A DNA stretch of 64,000 nt, from the NCBI RefSeq assembly GCF_002775205.1, contig NC_036457.1, forward strand, positions 4,881,524-4,945,523, given 5' to 3'. Positions 48,901-60,900 of this stretch are shown piece after piece (position 1 is the first letter of the stretch; each line of letters opens with the position of its first letter). This stretch comes from Xiphophorus maculatus. Taxonomy: Eukaryota > Chordata > Actinopteri > Cyprinodontiformes > Poeciliidae. The notes below the pieces were generated by a model that was not told the origin of the DNA, searched no databases, and saw only the letters and a program-made list of their open reading frames with translations. The position numbers were made by a program, and so were the translations under genes.

Positions 48901-51900
48901 CCTAAACCACAGCTAGATTTAACATTAATGTTTTAATCCTCGGGGTTTCCTATTTCCCCGTATCTCTATAATTTAGTTACGGAAATGTTAGCAATCTATC
49001 TTAAAAACTCAGCAGACATCGAGAAACTAGACGTTTTCTGTATATAATTAATCATTAACCAGTTAATATGACGCCACCGTTTTCTTAAAAAATCACAAGC
49101 AGGTTCCAATTGTAATTGATAAAATGAAACTTTTTTCAGAGGCTCCAGGACTAATGATAAGTTTTAAAAAGTGTGAGCTTATAGCCATTCATGGCACCAA
49201 CCTCAAAGAAATATCTAGCATTCCAATTAAATCTGAAATTATATACTTGGGAACTGTTATAACCAAAAACCAAGAACCAACCTTAACTATTGAAAACAAG
49301 ATTAAAGAAGATAAATTCAAACTTAACTCGTGGCTCCAAGAGACGTTTCTATTTTAGGACTAATTTACTTATCAAAAATGGAAAGTTTGTCAATATTAAT
49401 TTATTCAACCCTTAGTACTGCTGTCCCAAATAATTTAACTAAAACTATTAATCAAATGAACATGAACTTTATTTGGAGAAACAGGCCACACCACCTAAGG
49501 AAAGGTCATAGGTCAAAGAAATCAAAGATGGCAGTCTGAAAGTAATTGACTTTGAATGTTTTAACGGAACCTGATATTAATTCTTTCCCCCAAAAGCTGA
49601 ATTTACCAGATTATTTAATGCCTTACCAAAACAATTTATTAATCAGATTAAAAATATAATAACATATCATCCCACAATTCCCCAATTTATCTATTAATGG
49701 AATACCATTCACTGACCAAAAATTCAATAACCACACAATTAGAAGCTGTCTAAATGAAACTTTATTCCCTGGGAAAATGAATAAAAATAACTTTCTTTGC
49801 ACGTTTGAAAAAACTCAACTGAAAGTTTAAGAAATCTTAATTTAAAATTCCCCATAAAACCAAAAGCTAAAGAAACGAAACACAATTTAAAGTTTTAAAT
49901 GCAATTTACCCCCCAAAAGAGCTGCTAATAAATGGCTTTAATATGGATGACAATAAATGCTCATTCTGTGAAAGTGATGTAGAAACGATGGATCATATCT
50001 TCTATGAATGCAATCAAACCAAAACTTTCTGGAATTGCTTAGAAATGTGGATCAAATCTAAAATAACACTTCCTGAATCTATTTCTAGAGATATGGTAAC
50101 TTTTGGAGAGTTATTGAAAAACAAAACAATAAAACTCTGTTGTAATATTTTGTTGACAAGTTTGGTTTTTGTCCTTGTCTTTCTCTGCAGCCGACCGCGC
50201 AGCGCCCTGTGAACATTTTTAATGACTAAATATCAACTAAATGGAAGTGATATTAGGTTACAGATGCTGTTAGACGAGCTTTACAAGGCGGCACTGGTTG
50301 ATTTGACGTCCATCATGGCGCAGTGGGCGGGGTTTCGAAGAGAGTGACGTCACGTGAAAAGGGTCAAAATATTTCTGTATCTAAATAGCATGCTACGGGT
50401 AATATGCTAAGTATATGTATAGTAAAGTAACAACTAAACTATTAAAATAGTAAAAATCTGAATATTTCAGTTTTAGTAATTCATAAACGTGTACCTAAAG
50501 CATACTTTAATAAATAATTAAAATATGGAGCAGGACTGGCAGTATAGAACAGTATAGATAAGAGTATCTGTGATATAATACAGTAAATTGTGAACCAAAG
50601 TTAATACGTCACGTGAAAAGGGCTAATGTCACGTTTACATCAGTGGAACTAATGATTAGTGCTGCAGGCGCAAGCTGTTAGCTTGAAATTAGTTGTTAGC
50701 GCAGCTAACTTTAAGCTGTTAGCTTGAAGTTAGCTGTTAGCGCAGCTAACTTTTTAAATTCTGTTGAAGGTCCATGAAGGAAACCTGTACGTTTCCTATG
50801 AACGTTACCCGTATGATATCATTTATGATTTGATTTATATAATTTTTAAATGTTGCTTTTGTTCTCAATTTATCACAAAAAGATGATAAATAAATGATTT
50901 AATCTTGATAAAAAATTAAAATTCAGAAATACTTTATTAATCCCAAAGGGAAATTAAATGTTTCTGTAGCTTATTAATTTAGATTCTTCAAAGAGTTATT
51001 GAAGATGGTGATGGTTGTTGGCAAGAAAGATCTCCTGTAGCAGTCTGTACTGCACTGAATCTGAAGAACCCTCTGACTGGAGATGCTCTCCCTTCCTGAG
51101 ACATGAAGAGGATGGTCAGGGTTGTCCATCATTTCCTTAATAATCTTGCAGTAATCCATCTTTCATGATCAAACAGAATCTGATGAATATTTGAAATAAA
51201 AACTGTTCTGTTAAAACGTCTTCTGGGTCTCCCCGGCCCGGTTCTGTTAGCAGGATGTCTTACCTGTGCGTGTCTCTCTCCAGAACTCGTCCAGCCCAAA
51301 GCGCTGACCTTCTCTGACGTCGGCTCCAGGAGCTTCAGGACCTCCTGGGAGATCGATGCCGACAACGTGGACTTCTTCTTGGTCCAGTTCAAGCCGGAGG
51401 AAGACGCAGAGGGACACTACGTGTCCATGTCTGTCTCAGGGGACACCCGCACCACCGTCCTGCCCCACCTCACCCCTCTGACCCGCTACGAAGTCAGGGT
51501 GTCGGCTCAGTACGCCAAAGGGGAGAGCCTAGCGGTTAGCGGCTACGAGACGACCACAGAAGGTACGCACCAGAAAACCACAGCACTGCTTCCATTTGAC
51601 CTCTGACCCACTGACCGGACAGTTTATCATTCAGTCTGTGGAAAGTATGTTGTTCAGGGTTACACTTTGACTAGGCCACTCTTTACACCACTCTAAAAGC
51701 GCTGCCCTCCCCCAGCAGCGCAAGGTTGACGGCAGTAAAGATGGCCGCCGTCTCTGATGGATTGTAAAGTTGCTGAGAGCGACGGCCATAAAACGGTCAC
51801 CAGCTGGAGGCAGCTGATAAAAGCTAACAGCTAACAGCAGCGGCTTTTAGCATTGACTGCAGCTTCTGACCCGGTTCTGACCCGGTTTTGTTGGGATGTG

Positions 51901-54900
51901 GAGTCGGATCAGCAGTGGTGGGGTTGGGATGTGATGCGTTCCCTGAGTCAGGCTGCTGAGTCACTTTATTATCATTTCTGTTGTTTACGTCCAGATTCTT
52001 CTTCTGCTGCTGAATTAAGATGCTTGTCTCACGTTGATGATGTCACCGTCGATAAAACGTTTAAATTCAGACGCTTGGAAACAGTTCACATCATAATTAG
52101 ATCCACATAGAGCGGATCAGATCGGATTCTTGTCAGGTAAGAGGATCAGAATCGGGTTATTCAGACTGCTGGGACCGGGTTGGACTGGACCAGACCGGGT
52201 CGGACCGGATCGTCCTGCTGTGAGCGCAGCCTTTCATGTGAGGAATGTAAACAGGTCGAGTTGTTTGATCTGGTTCAGGCCAGGGTGACCGCGTTCGGCC
52301 CAACAGAACCAACCGAGCCACTGAAGCTCTGGCTGGAATGTTTCTGGACTCTTTGAAGGTTCTGCTGGGTTTCCAGTAAACTGTCTGACAGTTTTAGAGC
52401 GGCGCCGTTTCCTCCTCCTGGCTGGGTCCAGAACTAAAAGCCCTGTGAGTGGTTCCGACCCGCAGGCAGTAAAACCAAACTTTAATCTTTAAAGCTGTAA
52501 ACGTCCCGATTATTGGAGGAGATCCTCTGGTTGTTCCCGCTGACCTTTACCCTACGACCCCCAAGGAGGGTCGGGGCCTCACACATTGCTGACCTCCTGA
52601 CCCAGGAGGCTCCGGGTCGGACCGGACCGCCCTGACAGGCAGCAGACGGAGGCATCGGTGCGGGCCGGTCGCCATGGTAATGAGGGGAGGATCTTCCTCC
52701 TCCAGAGGGCCGCAGCACTGCTCTGGTTCTGGTCCAGATTCTGTCCCTGGCCCGGTTCTGGGAACAAGCAGCCATAAGCCATGTTGTGTAATGATCAGTA
52801 AGTGTTAACAACGCGCTGTAAAAATGACTCACTGGTTCATTTAACTGATTTTTTAGCATCAGTTATTCCAGGAGCAGCTGCTGCTGGAGGCGCTGCTTTC
52901 CCAGTTGGCCCAGTATAAACAGCGTGCTGGTCCGCAGGAGCAGCTGGGAGTTGGGTTCCGGGTCAGCGGATGAAAGTTTTCTGCGGCTGAAGCCGGAAAG
53001 CCGGTTTGGATCCACGTCGCATTTTATAAAACATTGGTTTCATCTCAGAGTGACGACATTAATCTCCTGTTCATGAAAATGAACCAGCTGGGAAGTTTCT
53101 GAGGCGGGTCTAAATGCCACATGATGGACATGAAATAATGTCAAGAAGAAGAGGAACACGGCTCTGTTTCTGGTTCTGGGTCGGGTCCAGCAGTTCTGCT
53201 GTGAAACGTCCGGGCCAGGAGGAACCGTGTTCTGGTTCTAGACAACCCGTTTCCCTGTTGCTGCAGGTTATGTACTGTCCCTAAACTCACCGGTTGCTAT
53301 GGTGATTAGCGCCTTTTTTTAAAACTTAAAGGTTAACTAAATCACAAATGAATTTATTTTGCAGATTAATTGATCTAGATGTGTTGCTAATCACCTTTAA
53401 AAAAAAAAAGTCAGATCTGTTGGTTTCTGTTTTGATAAAAATTTGCTGGAATTGTCACTTTAGAAAAAAGTCACTAGATTTATTGCTTTTTTGAAAAAAT
53501 GTCGCTAAATTTGTACTTTTTAAAGAAGTTGTCAGATTTGTCGCTATTTTGAAAAAGCACAAGTAGATTTGTTGCTCATTTTGTTGTTTTTTAAGTTGCT
53601 TGCAGTGTCTGAAAAGTTGCTACATGTTCATTGACTTAGCAACAACAGACTTGGCTCCACCCACTTTGGTTGGAGGCGGGGCTTTGCTGACACGGGGGAC
53701 TAGTGACCCTTAAAGTTAGTGGTTGCCATGGTGATTCCCACCATTTTTTCTGTAAATTTTTCTCGTGCACGGACTCTGACGGATCAAACAGAACCTTCAG
53801 GTCCGGTTTCTCCAGAACCAATCAGCTGAAATTTACTGGGAGTGGATGAAAGTGGGCGTGGCTCTGTGCACTCTGGGCTCTGATTGGACAGGAACCTCTG
53901 GCAGTGGCTGGAAGGAGAATTGGATTGAAGCAGGTTAAATCCAGAAGATTCTGAAGATTTAATTGGGTCAGAACCACCATCATTCTCTAAGATGAAGATT
54001 CTGGGGGAAAATCAGTAAAAAAACGTAAAAGTTAAACTGTAAAATGGATCAGAATGATTAAACTGAACGATGCTTCTGGTGTTTTCTAGAGTGTCTTTTG
54101 GAGTAATAACTTATTGTTGACATGCAGAGCTGAAATAGATTTATTATAATTTCTTGATCTGTGCTTAAACGTCTGATGTTGACACGTGAGACAAACATTG
54201 ATGTTTAAATCCCTTAATGACTGAGTCAGTGGAGTTTTAAAGGGTGGCCCAAAGATGCTGATCCTTTAAAACCATCAGCTTTTATGGCCTGTGCAACTCA
54301 GCTAATGGTTGAGGTTTACAGTAATTGCTCTATAAACTCTGGCAGAATACCAAATCCTAAATCACACAAGTCTGAGGCTGCAGCAGAGAGCTGCGGCGAT
54401 CCGGCTTTACAGACTCACAGGCTCTGCCTTCATTAAGGGAAGGTTACCTGTTAAACCACAGGGTGAAGCACTGAGCATGCTCAGTAGGTGTTAGCGCTGA
54501 CTAGGTATTAGCGCTCTGTAGGTGTTAGTGCTGAGTGGGTGTTAGCGTTGAGTGGGTGTTAGCATTCAGTAGGTATTAGCGCTCTGTAGGTGTTAGCGCT
54601 GAGTGGGTGTTAGCGTTCAGTGGGTGTTAGCGTTCAGTAGGTGTTAGCGCTCTGTAGGTGTTAGCGCTGAGTGGGTGTTAGCGTTCAGTGGGTGTTAGCG
54701 TTCAGTAGGTGTTAGCGCTGTGTAGGTGTTAGCGCTGTGTAGGTGTTAGCGCTGAGTGGTGTTAGCGTTTAGTAGGTGTTAGCGCTCTGTAGATGTTAGC
54801 ACTCAGTAAGTGATACTGGAGCTAATTTCTGTTGCCATTTGGCTAACATTTAGTCAACTTAGCTTCCCCTAAATTAATTTTTTAAAATTCTAATTAATTC

Positions 54901-57900
54901 AAAGATTGTATTAATTCAAAAGTGCTAATTTTCTTGCCTGTTTTGTAAACCTGCAGCTGAATAAAATTCAATGTCTGTGCTGACGTTTTTAGACGTTTAT
55001 ATTCATGCTCTTAGTTTGAAGACGCATTTGAAGCAGCAGTTGTTTCCTCTCCTCATGTTCACTCCTTTTCCCCAATAAATTTATTTCAAACAAGCAACAT
55101 ACAGAAACAACATTAAAGAACCAGATACAAACATAAATTCAATATCTAATAGCATTGCAGAACATGTAAATTGTAATGTCCAATTGAAGTTGGTAATCAA
55201 GGACAAATGTAATTTGAATTGAAGTTAACAATTTAGCATTAGCTTCCACTTGATATTGTGTTGGTATAACGCTTTAATATTAACTTTGCTAAGTACTGTC
55301 TTGGTGCCGAGTTTTAGCGTTAGCTTCTGCTAATAACTTGGGTGATATAGTGATTTAGCATTAGCTTTGGCCACATTCTTTGTTGACGTAGCATTTAGCG
55401 TTTGTGGAACAAATGTTTGTGATTAGTGCGTTGGTGTTAGCGCTGCTAGCGTCTTAGTTAGGAATGCAGCATGGGAGCTTCTGATTAGCAGGGAAAACTC
55501 ATTCCTCCCCGGCTCCGCCTCCTTGTTCCTCAGTTGTTCCCCCCCAGTGGGGCAGAAGTCTCCCTCCTGCCCCAGCGGGGCGTTTCCGTCCTTCAGCGCC
55601 GCCCTAGTGGCCGTCTGGCTGTGAAGGGTCCAGGAGGCTTTCCAGGTGTTCCTGGATTTGGGCCACATGGCAACAGGAGGTTCTGATTCTGGACCCACAT
55701 AAGGCCCGGTGAGGTCAGCCCACTGGCGGGAGGCTCTTACTGCGGAGTCCGGACCCGTTCAGAACCTCACCTGGATCTCGTTACGGAGGTTGTAGGGGAA
55801 ACATGCGCTGCGGGCCAGAATCCAGTGTTCCCGACAGATTCCCGGGTTTTATCATCAGGCAGTAAACGTGGCTCCCTGAGCAGCTTTTCGGCTCGGCGTT
55901 TCGATCGGACCGACTCGGAAACTCTGACGTCCTCCAGAACTGTCTGGGTCCAGTGGAGCGGAAAACCTCTCAGTCAGGATCATGTCTGGGGTTCTGCAGA
56001 GTGATGTAATGTTGTCATTAGTTTCCACTGAGTGATGAAACAAGAACCATCCAGAACGTTCCTCACCGAACCTGGTCCCCTGGTTCTGGTTCTCTTTTTC
56101 ACATCAGAACTGGTTCTGAATAAAGTTTCATGAAGTCCATTGAGCCTGGCAGAAGTTTTCACACCCTTTGGTCTGAACTTCCTGTCACAGAGTTCTGCTT
56201 CCCAGCAAAGGTCATCCAACCGTTCATCCAACCGTTCAACCGATTCGTTCATCCAACCGTTCAACCGATTCGTTCATCCAACCGTTCAACCGATTCGTTC
56301 ATCCAACCGTTCAACCCATTCATTCAACCAACCGTTCATCCAACCGTTCAACCAACTGTTCATCCAACCGTTCAACCCATTCATTCAACCAACCGTTCAT
56401 CCAACCGTTCAACCGATCCGTTTTTTTTCATTGGATCCGTTTTGGTTTCATTCCTGGAGTTTGGATCTTTTCTTGCCGTCTGTTTTCAGCGTTCAGGAAG
56501 CAGCAGAAGGTTCTGTGTGGTGTTTATGGCTCCGCTGTTCACTCTGTGACATCATTCTTTCCATTTTAAAGATATTTTCATCTGCCAGTAGATCTAACTG
56601 GTCCCTTTGTTTTGAAGAGACGATGGATTTTAAAAATGTTCTTGGCCACTGAAGACCTGGAAGACTGTGACTTTAAGCTTGAAAACATCTGGGATGCGGG
56701 GAGAGAGTTTCACCAAGCGAACAAAATCAGATCTAGAACAAACATTTCTTTGAAAAGTGAACATAATCCTGAGGCCCAAAGTTGATTTACTTTAGTAAAA
56801 ATCAACATGTTGATTTCAGAGGCCGGGCCGGCTAAGAACCTGGTCACCAGCGACGTCAGCGCCTCCAGCTTCAGGGCGTCCTGGACAGCGGCGCCCGGAA
56901 GAGTCCAGGCCTACAAGGTCCGCTGGAAGTCCCTGTTCTCTGGGGAGCAGGGGGACAAAACCGTCCCAGGGGACGAGACGTCCACCGTCCTGGACGGTCT
57001 GAGTCCAGAGACCCGATACCAAGTGTCTGTGATCGCCGCCTACGACCACAAAGACAGCGAGTCGCTGACCGGGCTGGAGACCACCGACGGTAAGAGGCTC
57101 CATAAGCTAAATGTTTAGCTGGCTCAATATATAGTTAGATGTCTAGCATGCTAAATACTTAGCTTCAAGCTAAATATTAGATTAACAAGCTAAATATTTA
57201 GCTTTAGGCTAAGCATTCAGCCTGAAGCTAAATATTTAGTATCAAGCTAAATGAACCAGAAAAAGTAACAGCAAACATTAAGCTGCTGCACCGAACCTAA
57301 ACCAGACAAAATGATCGATTTTTATTTTCTAAAGCTACGGTGAGTCAGGAGGCACAATCTAGACAAACAAAAGTAAAAAAAGAATTATGACTATGATTAT
57401 TTAATGTTGTAATTATCATGAGTTGTAGTTAAAATGCTCCTTTATAAGGTATCATTTGTAAAGTTAAACTTTAAAAATAAACAGCAATAATTAACATTAT
57501 TTAGCCTATTGCAAAAGAGAAGACTGGGGATTAATTTTTAAAGTCATATTTTTACAATGTTATTCATTATTTTATAAATGTCACACCTTCAAACTCAATA
57601 TTTAGTTAGCAAGCTAAGTATTTAACTCCAAAGGTTAGTTTCAATTAAATGTTTAGTTCGAAGCTAAATGTTTATCTTTGAGTTCATTATTTAGTTATTA
57701 AAGTAATTATGTAGTTTGAAGTTACATAAAATTTCCAGGTAGAAAGCTAAATATTTACTTTGAAGATGGATGTTTATCAAGCTAAATATCTATCCCTGGG
57801 CAGTTAGCTTTGAGCTAAGTTTTTAGCATAGCAGAAAGAACCATTAGCGCTGTAATGTAGCGCTACGCAGAGCTAACGCAGTGAAACATGTTTCATTGGA

Positions 57901-60900
57901 ACAACAAGTGTAGCTCCAGCATAAAGTTAGCATAAATAATTGTTGTGTATTTTCTCTCTGAGAGCGGCTAACTGTCCGTCTTTAAGAACCCCGCTGCTAA
58001 GCTAACCAGCTGAACATGACAGCTGTCAGAAAACCTGGAGCTGCTGCTGCGTTTCCACGGCTCTGCCTGGTGGCTAACGCATTCATATCAATCTGTAATT
58101 TAACAGATATTATACCAAATCAATAAAAAGTTCATATTAATAATAAATATTAGTCATGGTGTTGTGTAAATAAGTATCTCACACAGTGTGTTAGCTCCTC
58201 ATGATGGGACACACTACCTAGTTCTTTGGAAAAAAGATCGCTCTGATCTATTTTATAGGAAATTCATAACATTAAATTTGTAAAAGTGTGTGAATACTTT
58301 CTGGTGACGAAATATTTAAAAACAGACGTATTATCACCTTTAAGAGTTAAAAAACTGCAGCTGAGAGAAGTTTAGAGTCTGACTGTGCCTCCCAATAAAA
58401 TCCTTCCAGGATGAAATGAGGCATTTAGAGACCGTGGGAGCGCTAACAGTCCATACCGCAGCGTTCCCCCGCATGGCTTCTTTATCACTTCCAGATGCAT
58501 CACAATGCTTCAGCTGTTCCAGGTCCATCGCTCAATACCTGGGGAGCTGCAGCCTGAGGCAGGGGACGATGGTGGGGACAGAAGGGCACAAGGACTGTCC
58601 CTCATTAATTGAACTGAGGATCGGTGGTGTTTGTGTCCCCAGCGTCTCCAGCGGCTAAGTCTCTGACGGTGTCCCATGAGACGGAGCGGACCATGAAGGT
58701 CACATGGACACCGGCTCCAGGGAACGTCCTCAACTACCGTCTGAAGTACGTCCCCATGGACGGAGGCAAAGAGGTAATCCTGAAGCTGCCGGGGACGGCG
58801 GCGTCCACCGTCCTGAAGCGCCTGCAGCCTGACACGTCCTACAACGTCTCCGTCCTGCCCGTCTACAAGCGCGGGGACGGAAAACCAAGGCAAGGAGTAG
58901 GAACGACACGTACGTTGGTCCAAGATTCAGCCTGCTCACCAAGAGACACGTCCACAGAGACAGAAACACGTCCACAGAAACACATCCACAGAGACACGTC
59001 CACAGAGACATGTCCACAGAAACACGTCCACAGAGACAGAGACACGTCCACAGAGACAGAAACACGTCCACACAAACACGTCCACAGAGACAGAGACACG
59101 TCCACAGAGACAGACACGTCCACAGAGACAGAAACACGTCCACACAAACACGTCCACAGAAACAGAGACACGTCCACAGCAACACGTCCACAGAGATAGA
59201 AACACGTCCACAGAAACACATCCACAGAGACAGAGACACGTCCACAGAGACAGTAGCTGCTTTTCTGTTACAAATGTGAACAAATTTCTGTCAATTTTCT
59301 GTTAATTTCGAAAAAAAACACAATTTCCTAATTTCTGTTTCCATTAAATAAGAAACTAAATTAAAATCATTTAGAAATATTTTTGTTTTTTAATAATGTG
59401 ATAAATATTAGGAATCATCAAACTACTTCCTGTTGTCTTCTTCTTTGTTTTATTGGCGGTTGGCAAATAAGTTTTGGAGTACTACTGCCCCCAACTGGTG
59501 AAGATTATGAACAACATTCCTGTTTGCTTCGTGTTATTAAATTGTTTTTTTCCCATTAATTACATTTATTTTCATAATTCTAATTTTGCAATTTTATTGT
59601 TAATAGAAACGCAGCTGCTGTAAACTCCAGTTTTATTAGTGAAGAACATTTCAGCAAGAATCCAGATTTTATATTAAAAAAACATCATAAATTATGGCCA
59701 AGCAACAAACAAACGTTACATTTTGTCAAACATATCAATCAATGATTCATCTACTGTTAATCTGATCAGATCCAACCAACTGGCTTCAGTCTGGGTTTAA
59801 AGGAGCTCAGGGTTTCACCTGGTTTCAGTTTTCTGGAAGTTTGTTGCAGATCTGTGGAGAACAGAAGCTGAATGCTGCTCCTCCATGTTTGGTTCTGGTT
59901 CTGCTCTGTATCAGATCAGCAGGTTGATCCAGCAGCAGCAGATCTTTAATCCGTTCAGTGATTTATAAACTACTGGGTGGTGTAGAACCGGGTGGTGTCT
60001 CTATCCTCCTGGTTCTAGTCAGAACTCCAGCAGCAGCGTTCTGGACCGTTGGGTTGTCAATCAGACCTGTGAAGACGCTGCTGCAGGAATCAAAGCCACT
60101 AAAGAGAAACGCCTGGATGAGTTTCTTGATCTGAGACTTTAGTCCTCTGGTCCTGGAAATGTTCTAATGTTTGCCTCAGCGATGCTAGCTACTTTTACAC
60201 CATTCAGATTCATTATACACTGGCCTCCAGAAGGGGGCGCTGGTCCACTCTGGTTTCCTCTGGCCCCCTCTGGTCTCCTCTGGCCCCCTCTGGTCTCCTC
60301 TGGCCTCCTCTGGTCTCCTCTGGCCTCCTCTGGCCCCCTCTGGTTTCCTCTGGCCCCCTCTGGTCTCCTCTGGCCCCCTCTGGTTTCCTCTGGCCCCATC
60401 TGGTCTCCTCTGGTTTCCTCTGGCCCCCTCTGGCCTCCTCTGGTCTCCTCTGGCCTCGTCTGGCCCCCTCTGGCCTCCTCTGGTCTCCTCTGGCCCCCTT
60501 TGGCCCCCTCTGGTCTCCTCTGGCCTCGTCTGGCCCCATCTGGTCTCCTCTGGTTTCCTCTGGCCCCCTCTGGCCTCCTCTGGTCTCCTCTGGCCTCGTC
60601 TGGCCCCCTCTGGCCTCCTCTGGTCTCCTCTGGCCCCCTTTGGCCCGGCCCCCTCTGGTCTCCTCTGGCCTCGTCTGGCCCCCTCTGGCCTCCTCTGGTC
60701 TCCTCTGGCCCCCTCTGGCCTCCTCTGGTCTCCTCTGGCCCCCTCTGGCCTCCTCTGGTCTCCTCTGGCCTCCTCTGGTCTCCTCTGGTCTCCTCTGGCC
60801 CCCTCTGGCCTCCTCTGGTCTCCTCTGGCCCCCTCTGGTTTCCTCTGGCCCCCTCTCGTTTCCTCTGGCCCCATCTGGTCTCCTCTGGCCTCCTCTGGCC

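Larger units (their letters stand above)
43914..51283. other. col12a1: col12a1 intron 9 (7.4 kb)
   Basis: No exon recognised. It holds the 45630-45905 and 46170-46285 repeats, a GCTA repeat (47745), the LINE relic (48250-50165) and GCTA-like doublets at 50660-50755. The rest is AT-rich DNA. Confidence 0.7.
51563..56819. other. col12a1: col12a1 intron 10 (5.3 kb), where human FN3-4 and FN3-5 would be expected
   Basis: I looked for the PRNLK..., APG(R/K)V...Y and TP.LTG..AT patterns of FN3 domains in all frames and found none. Contents: AGAACC-rich DNA, a degenerate repeat (53390-53610), a minisatellite (54485-54810), a GCTA repeat (55225) and a minisatellite (56223-56420). Confidence 0.65.

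Noticed and set aside
52482-52859. 125-codon minus-strand frame, checked as a possible lost FN3 exon or gene
   Set aside because: No FN3 pattern, no splice sites in a fitting phase and no family resemblance.
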